The translations under genes and the position numbers were made by a program. Below the pieces are notes generated by a model. The model ran no database searches, was not told where the DNA came from, and was given only the letters and a program-made list of their open reading frames with translations. Positions 50,837 to 59,221 of a stretch of DNA of 64,000 bases are shown here, one piece after another. Location: assembly GCA_002427745.1 (NCBI GenBank), contig DIYF01000014.1, forward strand, positions 66,639 to 130,638, read 5' to 3'. Source of the stretch: Roseivirga sp. UBA6061 (GTDB taxonomy: Bacteria > Bacteroidota > Bacteroidia > Cytophagales > Cyclobacteriaceae). Numbering within the stretch: position 1 is the stretch's first letter; every line of letters starts with the position of its first letter.

Positions 50837-53254
50837 TTATCGAATAAGTCGGATGACGCCCTTTCTTTCTTCTGAAATGAGCTGGCCGTTTACTTCTATG
50901 CTCCAGGCGGCAATATAGGTGTATTTACCAATTGGAGCAGGTTCACCTTCAAAAGTACCATCCCAGCGGTTGCCGGTACTCTCTGTGGTAAATACTTTGC
51001 TTCCCCACTTATTATAAACGATCATACGAAAATTGAAGGGGCAGAAGGTAGACGGACCAAATGTATCGTTGGTATCATCTCCATTGGGGCTGAAAGCTGT
51101 GGGTAAAAAGATTTTGGGAGTGTCTTCCTCTACATCCTGACTACCCGTGACAACGCAGCCATTGGCATCTGTAACGGTTACTTCATAGGTGCCACGGGGA
51201 AAACCTGTAGCCAGCTCTGTATCTGAGATCGAACTTTCCCAGGCATATGAATAAGGGGGTGTGCCTCCTGAAACCAGTGCTTCCAGGGTGCCGTCTGACC
51301 CTTCAGGGCACGACACCAGCGTGGACAGTATTTCATCAATAACCAGGAGGGGTGGCTCGCCAATGGTAAAGTTCAGTGTCAGGACACAGTCGTTTTCATC
51401 CAGCACATCTACAGAATAGCTGCCCATGGCAAGGCCGGTAAGCGTATTGTCTGTTCCGGAGATGCCATTGCTCCATATATAGCGATAGCTACCCGTACCC
51501 CCGACTACATTGGCTATGGCTCTTCCTGTAGACTCTCCAAAGCAGAGGGCATCAAAGGCATCCACAGTGCCGGTCAGCTCCGTAGGTTCGGTAATGGTGA
51601 TGGGCACATTGATGATACAGCCATTGGCATCTACATCTACTGAGTAATTACCGGCAGGCAGGCCGGAGATGCTGGTGGTGCCTGGGGTGCCCAATCCGCC
51701 TGTATTCCAAGTGAGGGCGTAGGGTGTAGCCCCCGTATAGTTGCTGAGGAAGATAGCCCCGTCACTTCCGTTAAAGCAGCTGACGTGCGATAAGGTAAAT
51801 TGAGGCAGTGTCTCGGGCCGCAGGTCAATGGTCAGAACAGGGGAGTCACCATCGCAAATATCTGTGGCAGTTGAGGTAGATTCTGTGAAAAACAGCTCTC
51901 CTGTTCCCGGGCCGTCCCATAGAACTTCTATCTCATTCGTTCCCTGACCACTCTGTATGGTACCGCCCGTTATCTGCCACTGATAATCTGAGCCGGGAGT
52001 TAAAGGAGTATTGTAAGTCTGAAGGGTGGTCTGATCTGAAAAGCAAACCACGGCAGGTCCTACCGGCAGAGGCGGCTCCAGCTGTTCATTAATTATTACC
52101 GCCAAATCTGCAGAAACCTCGCAGGTAACGCCTGAAGTAACGCGCACAGCTACATTGGCAGCAGCGTTGGTATCTCCCCAGTTTACCACAATGGCAGAAG
52201 TGCCCTGGCCTGAGGCGATGGTGCCGCCACTCACGGTCCATTCATAACTGTAACCGCCCAGGTCTTGTGTACTGTAGGTAAGGCCCATGATATTGGGGCA
52301 AACGGAGATAGAGCCTGAAATGGATATTTCCGGTTCCATTTCAATGATGGTTGTTCCCGTAATGTTGGCCAGTATGTCCGGGTCTCCCGGCATGCCACCA
52401 TACTCCACCACATACCCGGTAGGATGATAGGGACTGCCAGGGGGGGCACTGGTGTTGTTGAGATCATTCCATCTGCCGGGGGGAGAGGTCCAGTCCATCA
52501 TATGGGCGTAATGTTCACCCCCACAGCAGTTATTGGGCTCATTGTCGTTCCAGTTGAGAAACCCGCCAGCAAAAGGTCTTCCGGCTCCGCCATTCTCCAG
52601 ACCTTCAGGCCCGGTAACCCAGCGCCAGTCCCCCTCGCTGTTCTCGTCAGTACCCCCTATCCAGGCAGAGCCCGCTACACGTTCTATAATAAAGTCACTC
52701 TCTGCTTTGCTGGTGATGGTGGCCAGGTAGCCCGTCAGTCCGAACAGTTCCTGTGTGGCTGCGGCTTCTCTGGCAGGGTTCCAGAGAATACCGGCCTGAG
52801 GAAAGTACTGGTAGAAGTGACCGTTTTCCGGCAGAAAATCCAGATTGGAAAGAGAAATTGTAATGGATCGGGTGGCACTTTCGCGGGGAGCCGAAGTAGA
52901 AAAGAATACGCGCTTTAAAGCTTCGCGATAAGTACTGATATCGCTGTTGCCGGTCAGTGTCATAATGCCGGTGGTGGTATCAAAGGTGCCGTCAATGCCA
53001 TTTCCTGCTGTATAAGTCAGTTCGTCCGTAGCGGGGTCAAAACCATCCGTGATGATGATCTGCATCCCCTGTAGTGGTTCTGAGTCATCTCCTTCTATGG
53101 CCACAAAGCTGTTGACGGCAAAAGGGCTGAGTCCATCATAACAAAATGCATCCATGGCCTGAACCTTAATATCCTGGGACAGACTTATCTGGCAGGCAAA
53201 CAGCATTGCCAATAAGGCGTAAAGCCTCATACATTTATATGTGTCGCGTTTCAT
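50837..53254 (-). CDS. T9SS type B surface protein with C-type lectin domain and SprB repeats
   Basis: The 805-residue secreted protein has a signal peptide (to about 26), a cadherin-like strand domain (about 30-140), and a C-type lectin domain (about 145-290). The lectin has WIGGTDE, a mannose-type EPN Ca2+ motif in NWNDNEPNN, and WND in GRWNDLN. Two PKD-like domains (about 315-490) and three SprB-type repeats (about 495-710, each with NYSVDVDANGC or a similar end) follow. The end is a gliding-motility type C-terminal domain (FLPTAFSPNGDDTNDTF, YNKWGSKVF, GKYTYIAAW). It probably binds sugars at the cell surface. Confidence 0.93.
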   Translation of the reverse strand: MKRDTYKCMRLYALLAMLFACQISLSQDIKVQAMDAFCYDGLSPFAVNSFVAIEGDDSEPLQGMQIIITDGFDPATDELTYTAGNGIDGTFDTTTGIMTLTGNSDISTYREALKRVFFSTSAPRESATRSITISLSNLDFLPENGHFYQYFPQAGILWNPAREAAATQELFGLTGYLATITSKAESDFIIERVAGSAWIGGTDENSEGDWRWVTGPEGLENGGAGRPFAGGFLNWNDNEPNNCCGGEHYAHMMDWTSPPGRWNDLNNTSAPPGSPYHPTGYVVEYGGMPGDPDILANITGTTIIEMEPEISISGSISVCPNIMGLTYSTQDLGGYSYEWTVSGGTIASGQGTSAIVVNWGDTNAAANVAVRVTSGVTCEVSADLAVIINEQLEPPLPVGPAVVCFSDQTTLQTYNTPLTPGSDYQWQITGGTIQSGQGTNEIEVLWDGPGTGELFFTESTSTATDICDGDSPVLTIDLRPETLPQFTLSHVSCFNGSDGAIFLSNYTGATPYALTWNTGGLGTPGTTSISGLPAGNYSVDVDANGCIINVPITITEPTELTGTVDAFDALCFGESTGRAIANVVGGTGSYRYIWSNGISGTDNTLTGLAMGSYSVDVLDENDCVLTLNFTIGEPPLLVIDEILSTLVSCPEGSDGTLEALVSGGTPPYSYAWESSISDTELATGFPRGTYEVTVTDANGCVVTGSQDVEEDTPKIFLPTAFSPNGDDTNDTFGPSTFCPFNFRMIVYNKWGSKVFTTESTGNRWDGTFEGEPAPIGKYTYIAAWSIEVNGQLISEERKGVIRLIR

Positions 53255-53257
53255 GCT

Positions 53258-53275
53258 TCCTGTTAGTTTACAGGA
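53258..53275 (-). promoter_or_regulatory. Hairpin holding the ribosome-binding region of the lectin gene
   Basis: On the minus strand TCCTGT and ACAGGA pair around a 6-base loop. The 3' arm contains the AGGA purine stretch 3-7 bases upstream of the ATG at 53254. It could mask translation start, although Bacteroidota rely little on Shine-Dalgarno pairing. Confidence 0.3.
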
Positions 53276-53303
53276 GGTGCTTTATTATAATACGTACAGT
53301 TAA

Positions 53304-53326
53304 CGACAGAATATCAGATTCTGTCG
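53304..53326. repeat. 9-bp inverted repeat at the serS stop codon
   Basis: CGACAGAAT (53304-53312) is the exact complement of ATTCTGTCG (53318-53326). The loop ATCAG holds the serS TGA stop. No T run follows on the minus strand, so it is not a simple terminator; it may stabilise the serS 3' end. Confidence 0.45.
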
Positions 53327-54585
53327 AAACCGGTATAAGGTACTAACGCTTCCGGAATACGAATCCCGTCAGCGTCCTGATTGTTTTCCAGTATTGCTGC
53401 CATAATTCTGGGCAGGGCCATGGCACTACCGTTCAGTGTATGCAGCAACTGAGTCTTCTTATCGGTTCCTTTATAGCGTAATTTCAGGCGGTTGGCCTGG
53501 TAGGTTTCAAAATTACTGACAGAACTTACCTCCAGCCATTTCTTTTGAGCCCCTGAATATACTTCAAAATCATAAGTAAGTACAGAGGTAAAGCCCAGGT
53601 CGCCAGAACAGAGCCTGAGAATTCTGTAGGGTAGCTCGAGTTTTTTCAGGATATCGGCCACATGGTTGCACATTTCAGTGAGGGCGTCATAAGATTCTTC
53701 AGCCTTCCTCACCTGTACAATCTCAACCTTATCGAACTGGTGAAGGCGATTGAGACCCCGTACGTGTGCGCCCCAGCTGCCGGCTTCTCTGCGAAAGCAG
53801 GGAGTAAAACCAACGTGCTTCACCGGTAACTTATCCTCCGGTACAATCACATCACGATAAAGGTTGGTGATCGGTACTTCGGCCGTAGGGATCAGGTACA
53901 GGTTTTCTGCAGTAATGTGGTACATCTGTCCCTCCTTATCAGGTAGCTGACCCGTACCATAGCCTGAGGCCTCATTCACCACAATAGGGGGCTGAATTTC
54001 ACTGTAGCCAGCAGCCACAGCCTGGTCCAGAAAGAAGTTGACCAGCGCGCGCTGAAATCTGGCACCTTTACCTTTATATACAGGAAATCCTGCTCCGGTA
54101 ATTTTAATGCCAAGTTCAAAGTCGATAATGTCGTGTTTTTTGATCAGGTCCCAGTGAGGAGCTGCACTGTCAGGGAGTTCAGGCAGATCTCCCACCGTTT
54201 CTATCACCTCATTGTCTTCATCTGTGAGTCCCTGGGGTACAGAATCATGTGGGATATTGGGAATATTATATAAAGCCGCTTTCAGGGCAGCCTGTGTGTT
54301 TTCCTGAATTTCGGCCAGTTCCTTATTTCTGTTTCTCAGCTCTGCTGTCTTGGTTTTTATCACTTCCGCTTCATCGCGCTTACCCTCTTTCATCAGAGCA
54401 CCAATTTGCCTCGAAATGCTGTTGGCTTCGGCCAGATTCTGATCCAGCTCCTGCTGAGTGCTTTTACGCTTTTGGTCCAGCGCCAGTACCTCATCAAGTA
54501 TGGATTCGGCATCTTTGATCCCTCTTTTTTCGAGTCCCGCAACAAAACGACTTTTTTCGGCTATGATCTGTGATACTAAGAGCAT
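53314..54585 (-). CDS. serS: Seryl-tRNA synthetase
   Basis: The 423-residue class II synthetase has an N-terminal antiparallel coiled coil (about 25-110: ALDQKRKSTQQELDQNLAEA), motif 1 region FFLDQAVAAGYSEIQPPIV, motif 2 CFRREAGSWGAHVRGLNRLHQFDKVE and motif 3 NGSAMALPRIMAAILEN. Length is normal. It charges tRNA-Ser and supplies selenocysteine precursors where used. The next gene downstream, the lectin protein, is on the same strand 59 bases away past a hairpin. Confidence 0.98.
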   Translation of the reverse strand: MLLVSQIIAEKSRFVAGLEKRGIKDAESILDEVLALDQKRKSTQQELDQNLAEANSISRQIGALMKEGKRDEAEVIKTKTAELRNRNKELAEIQENTQAALKAALYNIPNIPHDSVPQGLTDEDNEVIETVGDLPELPDSAAPHWDLIKKHDIIDFELGIKITGAGFPVYKGKGARFQRALVNFFLDQAVAAGYSEIQPPIVVNEASGYGTGQLPDKEGQMYHITAENLYLIPTAEVPITNLYRDVIVPEDKLPVKHVGFTPCFRREAGSWGAHVRGLNRLHQFDKVEIVQVRKAEESYDALTEMCNHVADILKKLELPYRILRLCSGDLGFTSVLTYDFEVYSGAQKKWLEVSSVSNFETYQANRLKLRYKGTDKKTQLLHTLNGSAMALPRIMAAILENNQDADGIRIPEALVPYTGFDRI

Positions 54586-54688
54586 GAGATATTCTTGTTT
54601 AAGGGCGCAAAATAAATGAATTCATGTCAAAAAACGGGCCTCCGATAGGCTTTTAATAGGCAAAAAGGCTAAATATAATCGCCTTTCC

Positions 54689-54719
54689 TTGACAAGTTAG
54701 GGGGGAAACTCTATACTTG
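54689..54719 (+). promoter_or_regulatory. Predicted rho promoter
   Basis: TTGACA (54689-54694) and TATACTTG (54712-54719, one mismatch to TAnnTTTG) leave 20 bases between TTG and the -7 element. The start would fall near 54726, giving a leader of about 119 bases before the rho ATG. Confidence 0.5.
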
Positions 54720-54728
54720 CATGTCCTT

Positions 54729-54828
54729 AGATGATAGGAAGTCTTTCCAACCTTCATCTCTAGCAAGAATTTCATTTTACTAAATCACGAATTTTTCATT
54801 CTAAATTCCCTATTGAAATGGAGGGAAT
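54729..54828 (+). promoter_or_regulatory. Structured 5' leader of rho
   Basis: Two hairpins are visible. AGATGA (54729-54734) pairs with TCATCT (54754-54759), with an inner GGAA/TTCC stem (54737-54740, 54745-54748). ATTCCCT (54805-54811) pairs with AGGGAAT (54822-54828), 16 bases before the start codon. rho is autoregulated by attenuation in its leader in enterobacteria; whether this leader does the same is inference. Confidence 0.4.
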
Positions 54829-54844
54829 CCCCAACAAATAATTT

Positions 54845-56497
54845 ATGTACACAATTGACGAATTGAAGGTAAGACTTCTTTCTGAACTGAAGGAAATTGC
54901 CGAGGCGTTAGGCGTGAAAAACTACAAGAAGCTCGCCAAGCAGGATTTAATCTACGCAATCCTGGACCAACAAGCCGTAACGCCCGATAGTGAACTTCCT
55001 AAAAAGGCCGATGACGCCAAGGAAGAACCTAAGAAGCCTGCCAAAAAACGCGCACCCCGCGCCAAAAAATCTGATGCCGAAGGTGCAGAAGAAGCTCCAA
55101 AGCCGAGAAGAAGAAAAAGAGAGAATGTAACAGAGGTGGAAGCTCCTAAGGCTGAAGCGGAAGCTCCGGCTACTGAGGACAAGAAAGAAGTAAAAGAAGA
55201 AGCCAAGGCTGCAGCAGAACCGGCCGCTGAGAAAGCCAAAGAAGGAGACGCAGCACCTGCAGAGAAAAAGGAAAGAAGAGACGACCGTGGTGACCGCAAT
55301 GACAGAAACGATCGGGGAGATCGTAATGACAGAAGGGACAACCGCAGAAATAAGAATCAGTACAATCAGAATATCAAAGACTTTGATGGCCTGATTGAGA
55401 GCGAAGGTGTTTTGGAGATTATGCAGGATGGCTACGGTTTCCTCAGATCTTCAGATTACAACTACCTGGCCAGCCCTGATGATATTTATGTTTCACCTTC
55501 TCAGATCAAGCTGTTTGGTCTGAAAACCGGTGATACCGTACTCGGACAAATCAGACCTCCGAAAGAAGGCGAGAAATATTTCGCCCTGTTGAGAGTCACC
55601 TCCGTAAACGGAAAGACTACTGAGGAAATAAGAGACAGAGTACCTTTCGAATACCTGACCCCGCTTTTCCCTGAAGAGCAAATCAAGCTGAGCACCAAGC
55701 CTTCAATCAATTCTACCCGACTCCTGGATATGTTCGCGCCTATCGGTAAGGGGCAGAGGGGTATGATTGTAGCACAGCCTAAAACAGGTAAAACGGTGCT
55801 GTTGAAAGAAGTAGCCAATGCTATTGCTGAAAACCACCCTGAGATTTACCTGATCATTCTGCTGATCGATGAGCGTCCTGAAGAAGTAACAGATATGGCC
55901 CGTAGCGTACGCGCTGAGGTGGTGTCTTCTACCTTTGATGAGCAGGCCGATCGTCACGTAAAAGTATCAAACATTGTATTGGAGAAAGCCAAGCGCATGG
56001 TAGAGTGTGGTCACGATGTAGTGATTCTGCTCGATTCCATCACGCGTCTGGCCCGTGCATACAACACCGTAGTACCATCTTCAGGTAAGATCCTTTCCGG
56101 TGGTGTGGATGCCAATGCACTGCACAAGCCTAAGCGTTTCTTTGGTGCTGCCAGAAACGTGGAAAATGGCGGATCACTTTCCATCATTGCTACGGCATTG
56201 ATCGAAACAGGCTCTAAGATGGATGAGGTGATCTTTGAAGAATTCAAAGGTACAGGTAATATGGAGCTTCAGCTGGACAGAAAGCTGTCAAACAAGCGTG
56301 TATACCCTGCTATCGATGTACCGGCTTCAGGTACAAGAAGAGAAGACCTGCTGATGAGCAAAGAAGAGCTGCAGCGCGTATGGATTCTGAGAAAATTCAT
56401 GTCAGACATGAACTCAGTAGAAGCCATGGAATTCCTGCTCGATCGAATGAAAGGAACCCGCAACAACGAAGAGTTCCTGATTTCAATGAACGGTTAA
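54845..56497 (+). CDS. rho: Transcription termination factor Rho
   Basis: The 550-residue hexameric RNA helicase starts with a Rho_N (SAP-like) domain (1-40: [24 protein letters not shown]). A long K/E/A-rich stretch with [14 protein letters not shown] repeats (about 55-178) is followed by the RNA-binding cold-shock-like domain ([20 protein letters not shown]) and the ATPase core: Walker [15 protein letters not shown] [11 protein letters not shown], Walker [17 protein letters not shown] and Q-loop/R-loop [21 protein letters not shown]. The basic/acidic insert is usual for Bacteroidota Rho and probably binds RNA. A terminator follows. Confidence 0.98.
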   Translation: MYTIDELKVRLLSELKEIAEALGVKNYKKLAKQDLIYAILDQQAVTPDSELPKKADDAKEEPKKPAKKRAPRAKKSDAEGAEEAPKPRRRKRENVTEVEAPKAEAEAPATEDKKEVKEEAKAAAEPAAEKAKEGDAAPAEKKERRDDRGDRNDRNDRGDRNDRRDNRRNKNQYNQNIKDFDGLIESEGVLEIMQDGYGFLRSSDYNYLASPDDIYVSPSQIKLFGLKTGDTVLGQIRPPKEGEKYFALLRVTSVNGKTTEEIRDRVPFEYLTPLFPEEQIKLSTKPSINSTRLLDMFAPIGKGQRGMIVAQPKTGKTVLLKEVANAIAENHPEIYLIILLIDERPEEVTDMARSVRAEVVSSTFDEQADRHVKVSNIVLEKAKRMVECGHDVVILLDSITRLARAYNTVVPSSGKILSGGVDANALHKPKRFFGAARNVENGGSLSIIATALIETGSKMDEVIFEEFKGTGNMELQLDRKLSNKRVYPAIDVPASGTRREDLLMSKEELQRVWILRKFMSDMNSVEAMEFLLDRMKGTRNNEEFLISMNG

Positions 56498-56520
56498 TCA
56501 GAAATCAAGACAGATATAGA

Positions 56521-56547
56521 AGGCGAGCCGGAAGGTTCGCCTTTTTT
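56521..56547 (+). terminator. Rho-independent terminator after rho
   Basis: AGGCGAGCC (56521-56529) pairs with GGTTCGCCT (56534-56542) with one G-T pair and a GGAA tetraloop, followed by T to 56547. Confidence 0.9.
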
Positions 56548-56576
56548 ATTTTACCTAAAAACCCTAACATCATCCA

Positions 56577-56897
56577 ATGACCAGAACAAGAGCCCTTGTT
56601 ATGCTGAGTGCATTGGCCATCCTTATATATTACGCTATGACCTACAGCCGGTACTACGAATTGAAACCGGTAATACTGGAAGATGAGCGATTGGTGTTTG
56701 AGGAAGAGTATGACCGTGAGTTGTTTGCAGGGCAAATGATTGAGGTGCTGGATTATTATGCTGAATCCTATAGAGTGGATGAACATGGAAAAATCATGGT
56801 AAGCCGGAGGTTGATTAGTGACATGGAGTTACTCTGGAATTATACCATGAAAGCCAGAAATAGAGATTGGCTGGAAGATGCAGGGAAGAGTAGATAA
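56577..56897 (+). CDS. Small membrane-anchored protein, unknown function (106 aa)
   Basis: An N-terminal hydrophobic stretch (ALVMLSALAILIYYAM, about residues 6-21) looks like a signal anchor, followed by an ~80-residue soluble part rich in E, D, Y and R (FEEEYDRELFAGQMIEVLDYYAESYRV). I do not recognise the family. It starts 30 bases after the rho terminator and is alone before the TetR gene, 165 bases on. Confidence 0.6.
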   Translation: MTRTRALVMLSALAILIYYAMTYSRYYELKPVILEDERLVFEEEYDRELFAGQMIEVLDYYAESYRVDEHGKIMVSRRLISDMELLWNYTMKARNRDWLEDAGKSR

Positions 56898-57030
56898 TTT
56901 TTTCAACAGAGACTGCTGAAAAGCTTCGATCCGGGAAGTGCGGGATATATCGAATGCGCGATATTTATCGAATGGCAAGTCTGAAAAAATATTTCCGATT
57001 GGTGAACCTTTTAGAATTGAATACGTGTTG

Positions 57031-57055
57031 TATATTTGTAAGTGAATACTCACTT
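57031..57055 (+). promoter_or_regulatory. tetR promoter and operator
   Basis: A perfect TAnnTTTG (TATATTTG, 57031-57038) is followed at once by the inverted repeat AAGTGA-ATAC-TCACTT (57040-57055), which would cover the transcription start. The ATG is at 57063. TetR autorepression is the likely use. The TACTCAC half recurs ahead of the SDR gene at 57616-57622. Confidence 0.55.
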
Positions 57056-57062
57056 TTTGTAA

Positions 57063-57590
57063 ATGACTGAAAAACAGGAAAACATATTGATCGCGGCCTT
57101 AGAGCTTTTTGCGATGGAGGGCTTCAAAAGCACCTCGACCAGCAAGGTGGCTAAACGTGCCGGGGTTTCTGAGGGCCTGATCTTCCGTCATTTCGGTAAT
57201 AAGGATGGTCTTTTGGAGGCTATTCTCAAATTGGGCGAAGAAAAGGCCAGGGTACTCTTTGCCGATATCGTTCTCGAGTCTGACCCCAAAGAAGTAATCA
57301 GGAAAACCCTGAACCTGGGCCAGAATATGAGCAAAAACCCTGTCGAAGCCGATTTCTGGAAGCTGCAGTTTAAGATAAAATGGGAGATGGAAGAATATGG
57401 GGCACATAAAATGGAACCCATGGTAATGGCCCTTACGGCCGCATTTACCAAACTTGGTTATGACGAACCAGACATGGAAGCCCATATGTTATTGCATGTT
57501 TTAGATGGCATGGCGGCACGTTTCTATCTGCAAAAAGATTTTGACATGGCTTCGCACGTGACCTTTATGGAAAAGAAATACGGCTTGTAA
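57063..57590 (+). CDS. TetR-family transcriptional regulator
   Basis: The 175-residue regulator has an N-terminal helix-turn-helix (about 5-52: ILIAALELFAMEGFKSTSTSKVAKRAGVSEGLIFRHFGNKDGLLEAI) and a helical ligand-binding domain of usual size. It lies ahead of an SDR gene in the same direction and has inverted repeats at both its own promoter and that of the SDR gene. The ligand is unknown. Confidence 0.94.
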   Translation: MTEKQENILIAALELFAMEGFKSTSTSKVAKRAGVSEGLIFRHFGNKDGLLEAILKLGEEKARVLFADIVLESDPKEVIRKTLNLGQNMSKNPVEADFWKLQFKIKWEMEEYGAHKMEPMVMALTAAFTKLGYDEPDMEAHMLLHVLDGMAARFYLQKDFDMASHVTFMEKKYGL

Positions 57591-57607
57591 AAAATTTTGA
57601 CACATAA

Positions 57608-57622
57608 TGAGTAAGTACTCAC
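57608..57622 (+). promoter_or_regulatory. Candidate TetR operator ahead of the SDR gene
   Basis: TGAGTA-AG-TACTCA (57608-57621) is a perfect 6-bp inverted repeat lying 31 bases before the SDR start. It shares TACTCAC with the tetR operator, but the spacing between halves differs, so common recognition is uncertain. Confidence 0.4.
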
Positions 57623-57652
57623 ATATAAATTAAAAGAATAAATAATAATCAC

Positions 57653-58471
57653 ATGAGCAAGACTATTTTAATTACAGGAGCCAGCAGTGGTATAGGTAAA
57701 TCCACTGCCAGGTATTTCCAGGAGAAGGGCTGGAATGTAATCGCTACAATGAGAACTCCTGAAAAGGAGGAGGAGCTGAATCAACTGGACAATGTACTGG
57801 TGACGAGGCTGGATGTACTGGACCCCGGGTCGATTGAGGAAGCCATCAAGGAAGGAGTTTCTAATTTTGGACAGATCCATGCCCTGGTGAATAATGCAGG
57901 CTACGGAGCTTACGGGCCCCTGGAGGCCTTCGCAAGAGAAAACATTGTAAGGCAGTTTAATACCAATGTCATCGGTTTGCTGGATGTTACCCGGGCTATA
58001 CTGCCGCATTTCAGAGCCAAGGGAGAGGGCACTATTGTGAATATCTCATCTATTGGTGGTAAGATGACTTTCCCGCTGGGATCCCTTTATCATGGTACTA
58101 AGTTCGCAGTAGAGGGTATTTCCGAAGCCTTGAGCTATGAGCTCAGCCAGATCGGTATCAAAGTAAAGATTGTAGAACCAGGTGCTATTGCTACTGACTT
58201 TGCCGGCCGTTCATTTGATTTCAGCAATGATGAGAGCATGACGGAATACCAGGAGACGGTGGCGAAACTCTGGGCTGGCTTTGGCAATGCCCTGGATAAC
58301 GCCTCAGAGCCTGTAGTTGTGGCGGAGATAATCTATGAAGCGGTTACCGATGGTACAGATACCCTGCGATATGCAGCGGGTGCAGATGCTGTAGAGTTGA
58401 TTGCCAATCGCAAGCTACATGATGATGCCACTTTTATAGGGAACATAAAGGCCATGTTTGACCTGAAATAA
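57653..58471 (+). CDS. Short-chain dehydrogenase/reductase
   Basis: The 272-residue classical SDR has a cofactor loop TGASSGIGKSTARYF (7-21), NNAGYGAYGP (the NNAG motif), the catalytic Ser in IVNISSIGGKM and YHGTKFAVEG holding the YxxxK pair. It resembles the oxidoreductases often controlled by adjacent TetR regulators. The substrate is unknown. A perfect 10-bp hairpin follows. Confidence 0.95.
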   Translation: MSKTILITGASSGIGKSTARYFQEKGWNVIATMRTPEKEEELNQLDNVLVTRLDVLDPGSIEEAIKEGVSNFGQIHALVNNAGYGAYGPLEAFARENIVRQFNTNVIGLLDVTRAILPHFRAKGEGTIVNISSIGGKMTFPLGSLYHGTKFAVEGISEALSYELSQIGIKVKIVEPGAIATDFAGRSFDFSNDESMTEYQETVAKLWAGFGNALDNASEPVVVAEIIYEAVTDGTDTLRYAAGADAVELIANRKLHDDATFIGNIKAMFDLK

Positions 58472-58479
58472 GAGCTTGT

Positions 58480-58518
58480 GGGGTTTCGGCTGTGACCTGT
58501 CCGAAACCCCGGGCTTTT
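58480..58518 (+). terminator. Hairpin terminator after the SDR gene
   Basis: GGGGTTTCGG (58480-58489) and CCGAAACCCC (58501-58510) form a perfect 10-bp stem, followed by GGGCTTTT. The T run is short and displaced, so termination may be partial. Confidence 0.65.
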
Positions 58519-58546
58519 AATAAATTCTTCATATAAACTCATTCGG

Positions 58547-59221
58547 ATGAAAGTAATTGTAACGGGTTCAACAGGAATGGTAGGCAAATCGGTGCTGCAG
58601 GAATGTCTGCGAAGCAATGAAGTGGAGCAGGTGCTGGCCATCAACAGGCGTTCGCTGAACATGATACACCCTAAGCTGAAAGAAGTATTGCACGCAGATT
58701 TTCTGGATCTGGCGCCAATCAAAGAAGAGATGGCTGGCTATGATGCCTGCTTTCACTGCATGGGTGTTTCGGCAGTAGGCATGAAAGAAGCAGAATATAC
58801 ACGGCTTACTTTTGACCTGACGGCCCATTGGGCAGACACGCTCTACGAACTTAATCCGGGCATGGTATTCAACTATGTATCTGGTGCAGGCACCGATAGT
58901 TCTGAGAAAGGAAGGGCCATGTGGGCCAGGGTAAAGGGAAGAACCGAAAACATGGTGCTGGCCAGAGGGTTTCAGGATGCCTATGCTTTTCGGCCCGGGG
59001 GTATCCTGGTAGAAAAAGGAGTACAGGCAGCCAACGGATCGGTAAGCAGATTCTATGCTTTGATGCGGCCTTTGATCTACCTGTTGAGAAATACAAGATT
59101 TGTTACCACCGGCCCCAATATCGGCAAAGCTATGATTAACACTTTGCTGCACCCACAGGAGGTAAAGCACCTGGAGAATATAGATATTGATAAACTGGCA
59201 AGTCAACCTGCCTCGGTATGA
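58547..59221 (+). CDS. NAD(P)-binding protein, epimerase/NmrA-like
   Basis: The 224-residue Rossmann protein opens VIVTGSTGMVGKSVLQECL (3-21) and has LAINRRSL, CFHCMGVSAVGM and FNYVSGAGTDSSEKGRAMWARVKGRTEN, with the catalytic-type Ser/Lys of atypical SDRs. The C-terminus has YLLRNTRFVTTGPNIGKAMIN. The substrate is unknown. Its stop overlaps the next start by 4 bases (ATGA), implying coupled translation with the MBL-fold gene. Confidence 0.88.
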   Translation: MKVIVTGSTGMVGKSVLQECLRSNEVEQVLAINRRSLNMIHPKLKEVLHADFLDLAPIKEEMAGYDACFHCMGVSAVGMKEAEYTRLTFDLTAHWADTLYELNPGMVFNYVSGAGTDSSEKGRAMWARVKGRTENMVLARGFQDAYAFRPGGILVEKGVQAANGSVSRFYALMRPLIYLLRNTRFVTTGPNIGKAMINTLLHPQEVKHLENIDIDKLASQPASV

